Below are positions 1-10,506 of a stretch of DNA of 64,000 bases, piece by piece. The stretch's first letter is position 1. The number at the start of each line of letters is the position of its first letter. A model generated the notes under the pieces. It did no database searches. It was not told the origin of the DNA and saw nothing but the letters and a program-made list of their open reading frames with translations. The stretch is from Saprospiraceae bacterium (GTDB taxonomy: Bacteria; Bacteroidota; Bacteroidia; Chitinophagales; Saprospiraceae): contig JADJLN010000024.1 in the NCBI GenBank assembly GCA_016710115.1, positions 62,001 through 126,000 on the forward strand, given 5' to 3'. The position numbers and the translations under genes are program-made.

Positions 1-386
1 AGGGCTTTATCAAGGTATTTCGGTATATCGGCAAATACAAACCGGGGACGTCCCTGCAAGCCTGGATTCGGACTGTCATTGTCAATACCTGTATCGATCA
101 TTACCGGAAAAACCACCGGCGTCGGACAGATGATCTGGATCAGATCCAACCTCAGTCCAATGGCGACACATCGGCCCTGGATATGATTTCCGCAGAGGAA
201 ATTCTCGTCATGGTGCGCGATCTGTCACCCGCCTATCGGATGGTTTTCAACCTCTATGTTCTGGAAGGGTACGCGCATAAGGAGATTGCAGCCATGCTGG
301 ACATCACGGAGAGCACATCCCGATCGAATCTCGTAAAAGCCCGGTTGAAACTTCAGGAGGCGCTGAAAAACAAATGGCAATCATGA
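1..386 (+). CDS. ECF-type RNA polymerase sigma factor, 5' end outside window
   Basis: Frame 3 is open from the window edge, leaving about 127 C-terminal residues of a sigma-70 family factor. The tail of region 2 is visible (W-I-R-T-V-I-V-N, then a basic stretch K-N-H-R-R-R), followed by a short acidic linker and region 4 with the helix-turn-helix around GYAHKEIAAMLDITESTSRS and the usual SNLVKARLKLQ recognition helix end. ECF factors direct core polymerase to envelope-stress or uptake promoters. The stop overlaps the start of the following membrane protein (ATGA at 383-386), the classic arrangement of a sigma factor with its membrane regulator. A close paralogue of this pair sits at 48976-51067. 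Family assignment is firm; its regulon is unknown. Confidence 0.9.
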   Translation, partial: GFIKVFRYIGKYKPGTSLQAWIRTVIVNTCIDHYRKNHRRRTDDLDQIQPQSNGDTSALDMISAEEILVMVRDLSPAYRMVFNLYVLEGYAHKEIAAMLDITESTSRSNLVKARLKLQEALKNKWQS

Positions 387-1789
387 GACAATTCGACCGC
401 TGGATCAAAGGTGAGCTCGACCAGTTTGAAGCGTCCCGCCCGGATGCTGCATGGGATATGTTTGCCAATCGGATGACGCAGGAGGATCAGCAAACCCGGG
501 AAGAAGATCAATTCGATCAGGCTGTCAAACACAAGCTGGATCCCTATGAGGCCTCCTACACCTCCAACGGACATTGGCATCAATTACGTGAAAAACTGGA
601 AGCCCAGGCCCGGATCAGATCCGAGATGATTCGGATCAAGTTGCTGGAAGCCGCCCTGTTTGTCTTGATTTTCATGACCCTCTGGCAATTGCAGCCCGTC
701 TTCAACCCAACCGATTCGTCCACATTACCTCTTGCCAGTCAAATTGAACGTCATTCTCACGATGGCAATACGCCGGAGTTGGATCAACTCCCGACAACTG
801 ATATCCGGATACCTCCTGCCGGGACAACGAAAGTGACTTCCAGCATCCAGACAACTGGTGCGGATCCATTGACCTCTACCCATGTCCTCTATTCCAGCAG
901 ATCACCCCAGTTGTTGATACCGGCTGTTGATCTGATCGTTCAGACTGCTCAAGCTTCCCGTTCTTCATCACCATCTCCACTGGAATATGATGATGACCTC
1001 ACAACGGATCTTTCTGGACCATTGGACTTGCTCCCGAATACCGCCATTGCCAGTCTTCCGAATGAACTTCAGGTGCTTCCTGGCCTGACTGTCCAACAGG
1101 AGAATGTGGTTCGCCATCGGGTAAGCATGGCGATTAATGGAGATATCAACTATATCATGACGCCCTATGACCAGCTCCTGGTCAAACGGGGATATGATCA
1201 ACTCGTGTCCGGATACGGCGGTTCGATCGGCTATGCGTGGGAATGGCCCCGGTGGGCATTGCGGACATCTCTCGCCTACCACCGAAAGTATTACCTCCCC
1301 AAGCCGTATACAGAAGTATTTGACGGTGACTTCGAACGGGGCTATTTCAGTGCGACACTTCGGGATATCGAGTTGAATCTGTTAAGTCTATCCGTACAAG
1401 GTCAACGAACCATCTCCCGACGCAATCGGTGGCATACATACGGGTTGATCGGTGGTACAGGCCATATGGCCTTTCAGGCTAACTATGATCGGAAAGAATC
1501 CTACACCCCCGGAGTTGATCCACAGGGTGGTGAAATTCCAGAGCCGCTCGTCCCCTCCAAGACCAGCCAGAAACGGTATGCTGATGGCTTTTTTGAAGGA
1601 GGTTCATTCGCAGAGAATTCCTATTTCACCGTGGATCTGGGTGTCGGGATCGAACGGCATCTGAACGAACGGGCAAGCCTGTTTTTTGAACCTGTGTACC
1701 AGCACAATCCATTCCGGAAATCACTGGGCCCCAACCAGGACCGAATCAATACACTCAGCCTGTCAACGGGTATTCGGGTGAACCTCTGA
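374..1789 (+). CDS. Sigma-linked membrane protein with barrel-like C-terminal domain
   Basis: 471 aa; a second in-frame ATG at 383 would give a 4-bp overlap with the sigma factor and is equally plausible. Residues 1-85 are cytoplasmic-looking and hold two tandem copies of a short motif (K-x-x-L-D-x-x-E-A-S followed by a Trp, near residues 12-27 and 52-68). A single hydrophobic helix spans about 88-108. Residues 110-245 are Ser/Thr/Pro-rich linker. From about 250 the chain alternates like beta strands and ends in G-I-R-V-N-L with a terminal hydrophobic residue, typical of outer-membrane barrels. Position and topology suggest an anti-sigma or signal-relay role, which is inference. One inner-membrane helix plus a barrel in one chain is odd. 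The protein at 48976-50481 has the same architecture. Confidence 0.75.
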   Translation: MAIMRQFDRWIKGELDQFEASRPDAAWDMFANRMTQEDQQTREEDQFDQAVKHKLDPYEASYTSNGHWHQLREKLEAQARIRSEMIRIKLLEAALFVLIFMTLWQLQPVFNPTDSSTLPLASQIERHSHDGNTPELDQLPTTDIRIPPAGTTKVTSSIQTTGADPLTSTHVLYSSRSPQLLIPAVDLIVQTAQASRSSSPSPLEYDDDLTTDLSGPLDLLPNTAIASLPNELQVLPGLTVQQENVVRHRVSMAINGDINYIMTPYDQLLVKRGYDQLVSGYGGSIGYAWEWPRWALRTSLAYHRKYYLPKPYTEVFDGDFERGYFSATLRDIELNLLSLSVQGQRTISRRNRWHTYGLIGGTGHMAFQANYDRKESYTPGVDPQGGEIPEPLVPSKTSQKRYADGFFEGGSFAENSYFTVDLGVGIERHLNERASLFFEPVYQHNPFRKSLGPNQDRINTLSLSTGIRVNL

Positions 1790-1812
1790 CCGGTGGTAAG
1801 CGGTGCATTCCC

Positions 1813-1820
1813 TACCTTTG
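1813..1820 (+). promoter_or_regulatory. -7 promoter box for purD
   Basis: TACCTTTG matches the Bacteroidota -7 consensus TAnnTTTG. It lies 10 bases before the purD ATG, implying a very short or absent 5' leader. No clear -33 TTG was found at the expected spacing. Confidence 0.55.
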
Positions 1821-1830
1821 GCAAAAAGAT

Positions 1831-3103
1831 ATGAAGGTCCTCCTACTGGGTGGTGGCGGCCGGGAACATGCACTAGCCTGGAAGATCGCTTCCAGCCCAT
1901 CATGCGAGCAACTCTACATCGCACCAGGTAACCCCGGTACTTCGACATGTGGTCAGAATCTTGATCTGAACCTTCATGATTTTCCTGCCATTTCCACCTT
2001 TTGCAGATCAGCTGCAATCGATCTGGTTGTTGTCGGACCCGAAGAGCCGCTGGTTCTCGGTATCACAGATCATCTGCGGATGGATCCTGATCTTCAAGAT
2101 CTCATTATTTGCGGGCCATCAGCCGAAGGTGCCCGACTGGAAGGCAGCAAGGCTTTTGCCAAAGCATTCATGGCTGAATGGAATATCCCGACTGCCCGAT
2201 ATGGCGAGTTCAGCAGGGACCAGGAAGAAGAAGCCATCCGGTTTCTCGATTCCTTTTCTCCCCCTTTTGTCATCAAGGCAGATGGCCTGGCTGCAGGAAA
2301 AGGGGTACTTATCCTATCCACAAAAGAGGAAGCCGCCCGCGCGATTCACAGGATGTTCTCGGGCGAATTCGGAGATGCCGGACATACCATTGTCCTGGAA
2401 GAATTCCTCGATGGTATTGAATTCTCCGTCTTTGCACTGACCGATGGAAAACAGGCCTGTATCCTGCCTGTAGCCAAGGATTACAAACGGATTGGCGAAG
2501 GTGATTCCGGACCGAATACAGGAGGCATGGGTGCAGTTTCCCCTGTCCCGTTTGTAGATGATCATCTGATGGAAAAAGTCCGTACCCGCATCGTTGAACC
2601 CACCGTCCGGGGGTTGGCCGCAAGACAGATCGATTACCAGGGGTTTCTTTTTCTGGGATTGATTCGGGTCAATGGAGAACCCTTTGTCATCGAATACAAC
2701 TGCCGGATGGGCGACCCGGAAACCGAGGTGGTCATGCCGCGTCTGAAAACGGACTTTCTTGAGCTTATGATGGCCATGAAGAATCAAACCTGGACCAGGT
2801 GGATATCCAGTCTGATCCCAGAACCGCAGTGACGGTGATGCTGGTCTCCGGGGATATCCCGGCACATACAAGAAAGGCATTCCCATCCGGAAACCGTCCG
2901 GCGAACCGCATCCGGATGCCATGCTGTTTCACGCCGGGACACAGCTGATTGAAAACCAACTGGTGACCAGTGGCGGTCGTGTTCTCGCCTGTACGGCCTT
3001 TGGCAAGGATATCCCAGAAGCCCGACATCGGGCTTATACCCTGGCCGACACGATTCATTTTGATCAGATGGCACTTCGCCGGGATATTGGTCTGGACCTG
3101 TGA
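1831..3103 (+). CDS. purD: Phosphoribosylamine-glycine ligase, two frameshifts
   Basis: PurD (GAR synthetase) joins phosphoribosylamine and glycine with ATP in purine synthesis, in the cytosol. The N-terminal part is clear: LLLGGGGREHALAWK, then the ATP-grasp region with FVIKADGLAAGKGV, GPNTGGMGAVSP and YNCRMGDPETEVVMPRLK. The frame then stops early at 2832. The missing C-terminus continues in frame 3 (VDIQSDPRTAVTVMLVSG, from about 2787) and then frame 2 (GYPGTYKKGIPI, then FHAGTQ to GLDL). Both jumps are explained by one lost base, in the A-run at 2786-2788 and the G-run at 2848-2851. With both restored the protein is 424 aa, the normal family length. The stop shares one base with the next start. 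A sequencing error is more likely than a pseudogene. Confidence 0.93.
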
Positions 3104-5564
3104 TGGAACGATTGCTGGACAGCGGTCATATCAAGGAAGGGCAATGGCTGCCTTCTACGCCTGAAAAACGGATCTTCAGCCGGATTTCGACAGACAGTCG
3201 AACACTTTTCCAACCGGCAACAACCTTGTTCTTCTGTCTTCGGGGTCTTCGCCATGACGGCCACCAGTATGTGGATGAAGCCTGGAAAAGGGGTTCGGTA
3301 TTTTGTTGTAGATCAACTGCCCGACCAGGTACGGGCTGACACATTCTATCTCCTGGTCGATGACACACTGAAGGCATTGCAAGACCTGCCAGGGGGGCAT
3401 CGAAATCAGTTTCCTCACCCGGTTATCGGCATTACCGGTAGCAATGGAAAAACCATTGTTAAAGAATGGCTCTATAGTATTCTCAAAGAAGATGAAGCGA
3501 TTATCCGGAGTCCGCGCAGTTTCAACAGCCAGGTTGGAGTGCCCCTCTCCCTGTCCATGATTGGCCCTGAACATCGGCTGGCTCTGATTGAAGCAGGTAT
3601 TTCCCGTAAGGGAGAAATGGACCGTCTGGAGTCCATGATCCATCCGGACTTTGGCATCCTGACCAGTCTGGGCAGTGCCCATGATGAAGGGTTTCCAGAT
3701 CGGGAAACCAAGTTGGTCGAAAAGCTGAAACTGTTCCGGTCAAGCCGGATTGTGATTGCACCGGCCAGTCTTGTGCATTCGTATCCAGGCCCGTTTGAGA
3801 CACTGGAAACTAAACTCGTAACCTGGTCTCTATCGGGGGAAGCGACATTGCAGGTCACAGACTTGACCAAAACCGAGGATCATCTCAACATCCGTTTTCA
3901 ATATGGCGACCAAACCGGCACCGTCATCCTGACCCAACAGGATGAAGCGAGTCTGGCCAATGCGATGACCTGCCTGCTGGCCGCCCTTGAACTGGGAATT
4001 CCCCTGGACCGGGTTTGTGATCGGATGCGCAAGCTATCCGGGTTGTCCATGCGTCTGGAATCCCGGGAAGGATGGTATGGCAACCTGATCATCAATGATT
4101 ATTACAATGCTGATCTGGAAGGGGTACGGATTGCACTTTCCTTCCTGCAGCAACGTAAGGGAAACCGTTCTACATGGATCATCCTCTCCGATCTGGATGA
4201 TACGGGGCTGAGATCGGAGGATCTTGTCCGGCGAATAGCTGCCTTGCTTCAGGACATGCACTGGGACCAACTTTCCTGTATTGGTACACAGGGTGAGGCA
4301 TTGATCCGGGAATTGGGATCCCCTTCATCTGCGTCGTCCTATCCTGATGTCCGCACATTTATCGAATCCACCGACTTCCGTTCAATTCGAGAAACAGCGA
4401 TATTGATCAAGGGAGCCCGGCGATTTACTCTGGAGGAGGTGAGTCGGAAATTGACCCGATTTGTGCACCGCACCCGTCTGGAGGTCAATCTCACCGCGCT
4501 GTCCAATAATGTGAAGACCTATGCCCAAGGGCTCCGGCAGGAGACCAAAATCATGGTGATGGTCAAGGCGTCCGCCTATGGCGGTGGCAGTGCCGATATC
4601 GCCCGTTTGCTGGATTTTCAGCGCGTGCATTACCTGGGTGTTGCCTATGCGGACGAAGGTGTTGAACTACGTCAGGCAGGCCTCCAGTTGCCCGTGATGG
4701 TGATGAACCCGGATGAATCCAGCTTTGCTAATATTGTCCAGCACAACCTGGAACCCGAGATCCATTCCCTGACTCAACTCAGGGAATTTCTGCATTTTCT
4801 TTCACCGGCTGACCCGGTCATCCCCATTCATCTCAAGATCGAATCCGGAATGCATCGTCTCGGATTTGAAGAAACGGATTTGCCTGAACTGATTTCCTTG
4901 CTGTCCGATCAGGGCCGGTATATGTCGCCTCCTGTTTTCACACCTGTCTGCCAGTGAGGATCCGCGGTATGATTCATTCACACATCAGCAGGTCAGACGA
5001 TGCAACGCTTCAGCAGATCAACTGATTCAAGCACTGGGGTATCGCCCGATGTTGCATATTCTCAATTCTGCAGGTATTTCCCGCTTCCCGGAATACCAGT
5101 TTGATATGGTCCGCCTGGGGATCGGCATTTATGGATTGGCATCATCTTCAGAACGCGGTATGCTCGACCTGCAACCTGCCCTTTCCCTGAAAACCCATAT
5201 TTCCAGGATCCACGAGGTGCCCGCCGGAGATTCGGTCGGATACGGACGAAAAGGCATTGCATTAGCACCGCGCCAAATTGCGACGCTGGGCATAGGCTAT
5301 GCCGATGGATTGCTTCGACTGGCTGGTGAGGGCCGCTTTCACGTTCGCATACACGGACATCCAGCGCCGACCGTTGGTGCGATCTGCATGGATATGTGTA
5401 TGGTAGATGTGAGTGCCATTCCACAGGCAGCTGTCGGCGATGAAGCCGTCCTGTTTGATGAATCCTACCCCATTTCGAACCTGGCCAACAGCTTGCAAAC
5501 GATCCCCTATGAGGTGCTGACCAATATTTCTTCCCGTGTAAATCGCATCTATTATCATGAATAA
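3103..5564 (+). CDS. murF-alr: Bifunctional MurF ligase / alanine racemase fusion, two frameshifts
   Basis: The N-terminal half is UDP-MurNAc-tripeptide:D-Ala-D-Ala ligase, with the ATP-binding GITGSNGKT at about 3428-3454 and the NDYYNAD motif near 4093. The C-terminal half is the PLP enzyme alanine racemase: the Schiff-base Lys lies in MVKASAYG near 4560, and the second catalytic Tyr in SVGYGRK near 5232. Together they make D-Ala and add D-Ala-D-Ala to the peptidoglycan precursor. This fusion is well known in Bacteroidota. Two net one-base insertions interrupt it, at the AAAAGGGG run 3286-3293 and between about 4915 and 4945 just before the FSHLSASED motif. Correcting both gives 819 aa, normal for the fusion. 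Start ATG 3103 overlaps the purD stop by one base. Confidence 0.92.
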
Positions 5565-5639
5565 GCCGATTTGCACAACAAACAGCGTAAATGGGTAGTT
5601 AACCCCACCGAAATAACCCCGCTGGCAAGCCACATTTCG

Positions 5640-5647
5640 TATTTTTG
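5640..5647 (+). promoter_or_regulatory. -7 promoter box for the foldase cluster
   Basis: TATTTTTG matches TAnnTTTG and sits 33 bases before the ATG at 5681. It would drive the three-gene foldase cluster that ends at 9947. Confidence 0.5.
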
Positions 5648-5680
5648 CCGCTTGACTTTTTGAACAAAACTGTAGTTGTC

Positions 5681-7662
5681 ATGAAACACCTTCGGATTGC
5701 CTTTTTCGGGCTCCTTTTCCTCAGTCAACTGGCCCTTCTTCATGGCCAGACCTCAGATGATCCCATCCTCTTCAGTGTGGAAAATGATCAGATCCCGGTC
5801 AGCGAGTTCGTGTATATCTACACCAAAACAAATGGGTTGAAAGCCGATTTTGCCCGTCCGACTCTCGCTGAATATCTTGATCTGTACAAGAAGTTCAAAA
5901 TGAAGGTTCGTCGCGCTCGTGAAATGCAGCTGGACACCATCCCATCGCTCAAAATGAACTGGCTGGCTACCGCAAGCAACTCGCCAGCAATTACCTGATT
6001 GACAAGGAAGTCACCAACCAGTTGATCCAGGAGGCGTATGACCGTATCCAGGAGGATGTCAGAATCAGTCATATCCTGGTCAAACTCGATGCCAATGCCA
6101 GCCCGGAAGACACGGTCATAGCCCGGAAAAAAATCCTTGCGGCTCAACAGACACTCTCCTCCGGAAAATCATTCCCGGAAGTGTGCAAATTATTCAGTGA
6201 AGATGAATCCACAGTCAACAGTGGAGGCGATCTGGGTTATTTCACAGCTCTTTTTCCATCCGGTTTTTATGCTCTTGAATCAGCAGCCTATTCGACACCA
6301 GTTGGCAAGGTCAGTCAGATTTTCCGCACCAAACTGGGGTATCACCTGGTCCGGGTAACCGATCGTCGACCCGCTCGGGGCGAACTGGAAGTGGCTCATA
6401 TCCTGGTCAGAAAAATCAAGGGCGACAATTCGGCAGATGCGCGGACAAAAATCGATAGCATCTATTACCTGTTGAAAAAGGGGGGAGACTTTGATGCCCT
6501 GGCCAAAGAATTGTCAGAAGACAAACTATCTGCGGCGAAAGGGGGTAATATCGGCTTCTTCGGGATCAACCGATATGAAAGTGCCTTTGAGGAAGCTGCG
6601 TTTGGCTTGTTTGCAGATGGAGATTATACCAAGCCATTCGAAACAAGCAGCGGATATCATATTGTCAAGCGGATCAGCAAGCGTGGCATTGACGCAGAAG
6701 ATCTCGCCAAACGTCGCCTGGAACCATTGGTCAAACGGGATGAACGATTTGAATTGGCCAAGACCAGTATGATCGAAAAGATCAAAGCAGAAATCGGAGT
6801 AGAAGAACAGAATGATGTGCTGATCAGGTATACGCAAATGCAGAACGACTCCTTTTTTACCTTTCTGTGGCGCCCGCAAGCCGGGAAGCTGGCATCAAGG
6901 ACTATCCTGAAACTGGGCAAGACCAAGGAGATTCCGGTTTCTGCATTTGAGGATTACCTCCTGAAAAATGCTGGAAAACGTGTCAATCAAAAACGAACAA
7001 ATGACCTGGTATCCAGTATTCGGTCTCTTTACGACGAGTTCATCCAGGATGAATGCATCAAGTATGAGGAATCTCAGCTTGAGGACAAATACCCCGATTT
7101 CAAGGCTCTCATGCGGGAGTATGAAGAGGGCATCCTTCTTTTTGAAGCAACCAAACGAATCGTGTGGGATCGTGCCGGCCAGGACTCCATCGGGTTGGAG
7201 GCCTTCTTTCGGGAAGAAGCGAAAGATAAATATCAGTGGGGCGAACGGGCGCGTGTGACATACTATTCATTAAAGAGTGGTGATACCAAACTCCTGGAGG
7301 AAGTACGGGATTATGCCGACGGCCAACCCAGCGACAAAGTGCTCAACAAATTCAACAAGAAAGATGAGGTCATCCTGAGCACACGGGAATTCCTGTATGA
7401 ACACGGCAAGAATCCGGCTGTAGACGAAATGGTATGGGCAGTCGGCACACTATCCTATAATGAAGAGGACAAACGCAACAAAGGCTGGAATTTCATGAAA
7501 ATCGAGGAAATCCTGCCGCCAGCCCCTAAGACCCTGGATGAGGCTCGGGGATATGTGATCGCAGATTATCAGGACAAGCTGGAAAAAGACTGGATCAAGG
7601 AATTGAAGGAGCGGTATTCGGTGAAGGTGAATCAGCAGGTTTTCGAATCCCTGATCAAGTGA
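5681..7662 (+). CDS. Periplasmic peptidylprolyl isomerase with two PpiC domains, one frameshift
   Basis: Starts at MKHLRIAFFGLLFLSQLALLHGQ, a clear signal peptide; the earlier in-frame TTG at 5645 is unlikely. Two parvulin-type rotamase domains follow: RISHILVKLDAN to YHLVRVTDRRP, and VAHILVRKIKG to GYHIVKRISKRG. A further C-terminal alpha-rich part of about 300 residues is of unknown role. Parvulins of this class catalyse proline isomerization and chaperone outer-membrane proteins in the periplasm. The frame breaks at 5956, where one G is missing (ATG-GAA read as ATG-AA); restoring it joins the N-terminal part to ELAGYRKQLASNY and gives 660 aa. It is first of three consecutive foldase genes, and the next start overlaps its stop (GTGA). 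Confidence 0.9.
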
Positions 7663-8528
7663 TCGACAGGTTAGCACGATTTGGCATTGCCTTCTGCGCA
7701 GGTTTTCTGATCCTCGGGTCGGGCTGTGGATCAGGAAATGAACCAGACCGAAGTCAGGATCAGTTGCTGGCCGAGGTGTTTTCTCGCCAGCTCTACTTCA
7801 GCGATGTCGCCAGCATGATGTATGAGGGTGTTCGTCCAGCAGACAGCACGCTGATTGTCAATGCATATGTCGAGCGTTGGGTCAGAGAACAGTTGTTGAT
7901 GCAAAAAGCGGAACAGAATATCCCGAAGGATCTCAATATTGACAAGTTGGTCAATGATTATCGGGAATCTCTGATCCTCAACAATTATGAGCGACTGCTG
8001 ATCGAAAATCAACTGGATTCCACAGTCTCTGAAAACCAGCTGCTCGAATTCTATGAGACCAACAAGGATCAATATCATCTGGAAAAGCCGATCGCCCATA
8101 TTCTCTTCCTCCAGATCAAGGAAGACCGACCTAATCTAGCCCATGCATTGACCTGGTGGAATGATCCAAAACCGGAAAATCTGAAAAAACTGACCCGGTA
8201 TGCGAAACGATATGCCGATCGGGCCATGCTTGCCGACAGCACATGGATGCCTCTTGAAGATGTCGTTCACATGCTCCCACCAGGCGTGATGAGTGAAAAC
8301 AATGCCACTCCTGGAAAAGAAATACGATTTCAGGATCAGGATGTCACTTATCTGCTCAAAATCAGGGATATCCGTTCTACACTGGAAATTGCTCCCCTTG
8401 CCTATATCCGTGACCAGGCGACACGAGCCATTCTCCACCGCCGCGAAATTGATCTGATCAATCGCGTTAAAGACCAGCTGTATGAGTTGGAAATACGCAA
8501 AAACAACGTTAAAGTGTATACCCGGTAG
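7659..8528 (+). CDS. PpiC/SurA-related lipoprotein
   Basis: 289 aa. The start is GTG at 7659, overlapping the upstream stop by four bases. The N-terminus is a lipoprotein signal with lipobox L-G-S-G-C near residue 23, so the mature protein should be lipid-anchored. An alpha-helical SurA_N-like segment follows (VNAYVERWVREQLLMQKAE, then NYERLLIENQLD and VSENQLLEFYETNKDQY). The parvulin domain is only partly recognisable, around PIAHILFLQI, so it may lack isomerase activity and act as a chaperone subunit. It sits between two SurA/PpiC genes in one operon, a conserved Bacteroidota arrangement. Family assignment is moderate; function is inferred from context. Confidence 0.8.
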   Translation: MIDRLARFGIAFCAGFLILGSGCGSGNEPDRSQDQLLAEVFSRQLYFSDVASMMYEGVRPADSTLIVNAYVERWVREQLLMQKAEQNIPKDLNIDKLVNDYRESLILNNYERLLIENQLDSTVSENQLLEFYETNKDQYHLEKPIAHILFLQIKEDRPNLAHALTWWNDPKPENLKKLTRYAKRYADRAMLADSTWMPLEDVVHMLPPGVMSENNATPGKEIRFQDQDVTYLLKIRDIRSTLEIAPLAYIRDQATRAILHRREIDLINRVKDQLYELEIRKNNVKVYTR

Positions 8529-8558
8529 GCCTTCTTACCAACCGGAACTCGTTTCTTT

Positions 8559-9947
8559 ATGTTCATGACTACTCCTATGTTCAGACTACTCCTCTCGCTT
8601 TGTTTTGTTGCCTTGTTATACACTTCCGGACTGACTCAGGAAAAACGGCTGATAGACAAGGTCGCCGGTACTGTCGGAGCGGAGGTCATCCTGCTATCCG
8701 ATATCGAATCTCAGCTGGCCTACATGAAAGCTCAGCGCGGTTCTCTGCCTCCGGATGCACGCTGCATGATCCTGGACAACCTGCTGGGACAAAACCTCTT
8801 GCTGCACCAGGCGCGCCTGGATTCTATACAGATCACAGAAGATGAAGTGGAGGCTCAGATCTCCGCCCGCGTCGATCGGATCCTTGCCCTGATGAATAAT
8901 GATTATCAGCAATTCGAGGATTATTATGGAAAAACGGTCTCTGAAATCAGGGGTGAATTTCGCGAACCCATCCAGAATCAGATCCTGATCGACCGGATGC
9001 AGAGCAAGGTGTTGTCCTCGATCACCATCACACCGGCAGAGGTCAAATCATTCTTCAACCGGGTGCCCAAAGACAGCCTGCCCTACTTCAATTCCGAGGT
9101 TGAACTGGCAGAGATCATCTATTATCCCAAGGTCAATCCGGCCAAAATGCAGGAGGCCTATGTCGAACTGTCCAGGATCCGAAAGATGATCACTGATGAT
9201 CAGATCGAGTTTGCCGAGGTCGCTTCCAAATATTCCGATGATATCGGATCTGCACGTGTAGGGGGTGATCTGGGTTGGCAAAAGCGCGGCACATTCGTCC
9301 CGGAATTTGAATCCGTCGCGTACAATCTGGAACCAGGTGAATTATCTGAAATCTTTGAAACACCGTTTGGTTATCATTTTGTCCAATTGCTCGATCGCCG
9401 GGGCAATATGTTGCACACCCGTCATATCCTGATCACACCGGAGATCGAAAAGGCGGATCTCGATCTGGCTGTTCACGTCCTGGATTCTCTTCGCCATGCC
9501 ATATCTCGTGATTCACTGCTCTCGTTTGAGGAAGCAGTCAAGGCACACGGAGATGAAAATGTGACCAGTTACAATAATGGTGGCCGGATGCTCAATCCGA
9601 AGACGGGAAATACCTTCTTTGAAATCGGCGATCTGGATCACCGGTTGTTCTTTGTTATCGATACGCTACAGGTCAACCAGATCAGTGCACCTATCGCCAG
9701 CCAGGATCCGACCGGAAAAGTCAGTTACCAGATCATCAAATTGCTTTCCCGCTCCAAACCGCATAAAGCCAGCCTCAAGACAGATTATTCCAGGATCCGT
9801 GAAGCAGCCCTGTCTGAAAAGAAAAACGCTCACCTCAACAAATGGATCGAGTCACATATCAACCAGACGTTCATCGAGGTCGACTCCGCATTTCACGGGT
9901 GTCCGAATATGGATCAATGGATCACGACAAGTGACGTTCGACCCTGA
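8559..9947 (+). CDS. surA: SurA-like periplasmic chaperone / peptidylprolyl isomerase
   Basis: 462 aa with a signal peptide (LLLSLCFVALLYTSGLTQ). The SurA N-terminal chaperone region starts LIDKVAGTVGAEVILLSDIE, with ILDNLLGQNLLLHQARLD, which is diagnostic for SurA. It is followed by a good parvulin domain (VELAEIIYYPKVNP to GYHFVQLLDRRG) and a second, weaker one (MLHTRHILITPEIEK). SurA binds unfolded outer-membrane proteins in the periplasm and delivers them to the BAM complex. A genome rich in barrels (several here) fits. The upstream gene ends 30 bases before. A C-terminal Cys-containing tail follows the last domain. Confidence 0.9.
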   Translation: MFMTTPMFRLLLSLCFVALLYTSGLTQEKRLIDKVAGTVGAEVILLSDIESQLAYMKAQRGSLPPDARCMILDNLLGQNLLLHQARLDSIQITEDEVEAQISARVDRILALMNNDYQQFEDYYGKTVSEIRGEFREPIQNQILIDRMQSKVLSSITITPAEVKSFFNRVPKDSLPYFNSEVELAEIIYYPKVNPAKMQEAYVELSRIRKMITDDQIEFAEVASKYSDDIGSARVGGDLGWQKRGTFVPEFESVAYNLEPGELSEIFETPFGYHFVQLLDRRGNMLHTRHILITPEIEKADLDLAVHVLDSLRHAISRDSLLSFEEAVKAHGDENVTSYNNGGRMLNPKTGNTFFEIGDLDHRLFFVIDTLQVNQISAPIASQDPTGKVSYQIIKLLSRSKPHKASLKTDYSRIREAALSEKKNAHLNKWIESHINQTFIEVDSAFHGCPNMDQWITTSDVRP

Positions 9948-10014
9948 TCCGGGTTTTTGCCAGATCCGGAAAAGAAACTGCAGTTCAATTCAATTGGCCT
10001 GACCCGCCATTGAC

Positions 10015-10440
10015 TCACGCATGGATGTAGTCTCTCTGGAACAATGGCCAGTTGGGCTTCTGCAGATAATACAGGGTGAACCCTGCAGCAAAAAGCCAGA
10101 GATAGGTCACATCTCGTGTAACCATGAAGGCGATGAGTGTGACCAGGTTTGCACCTTCGCATAAAACCCACCCAAAAAATAGAGGCGCCCGATAATGTGT
10201 GATTTTCCGTTCAACGTCCCATGTGGATAATATCTCCGCTCGTCTGCTGCGGTACCAGAAAAAAGGCACTGCAAAGGCGATCACAACGAAAACGATACAG
10301 ACCAGGAAAAGGGTCTGACCACCGGAATCCTGAAGAGGCAGACCTTTCCGATGGACCCAGAGGGCGGGGATCAACAGGATCAGTTGACTCAGGCCAAGGA
10401 TCATCCAGACAAATTGCAAAACGCGGAATTGTGGGTGCAT
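10015..10440 (-). CDS. Small four-helix integral membrane protein, unknown function
   Basis: 141 aa with four hydrophobic segments: about residues 9-29, 44-62, 86-106 and 109-127. Two basic patches lie between helices 2 and 3 (YRSRRAE and VERKITHYR). No catalytic or transport motif is recognised. It stands alone: convergent with surA on one side and downstream of the POT transporter terminator on the other. The reading frame is complete and of ordinary base composition, so I believe it is a real gene, but no function can be assigned from sequence. Confidence 0.6.
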   Translation of the reverse strand: MHPQFRVLQFVWMILGLSQLILLIPALWVHRKGLPLQDSGGQTLFLVCIVFVVIAFAVPFFWYRSRRAEILSTWDVERKITHYRAPLFFGWVLCEGANLVTLIAFMVTRDVTYLWLFAAGFTLYYLQKPNWPLFQRDYIHA

Positions 10441-10454
10441 GGTGCAAAAATAAC

Positions 10455-10488
10455 AAAGGCTCGAACCTGATTACAGGTCCGAGCCTTT
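10455..10488 (-). terminator. Hairpin terminator after the POT transporter
   Basis: AAAGGCTCG at 10455-10463 pairs with CGAGCCTTT at 10480-10488. An inner ACCTG/CAGGT stem and an ATTA loop complete it, with one mismatch between the stems. It starts 19 bases past the transporter stop codon. Confidence 0.75.
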
Positions 10489-10506
10489 GAATTCATCTCA
10501 ATCAGT

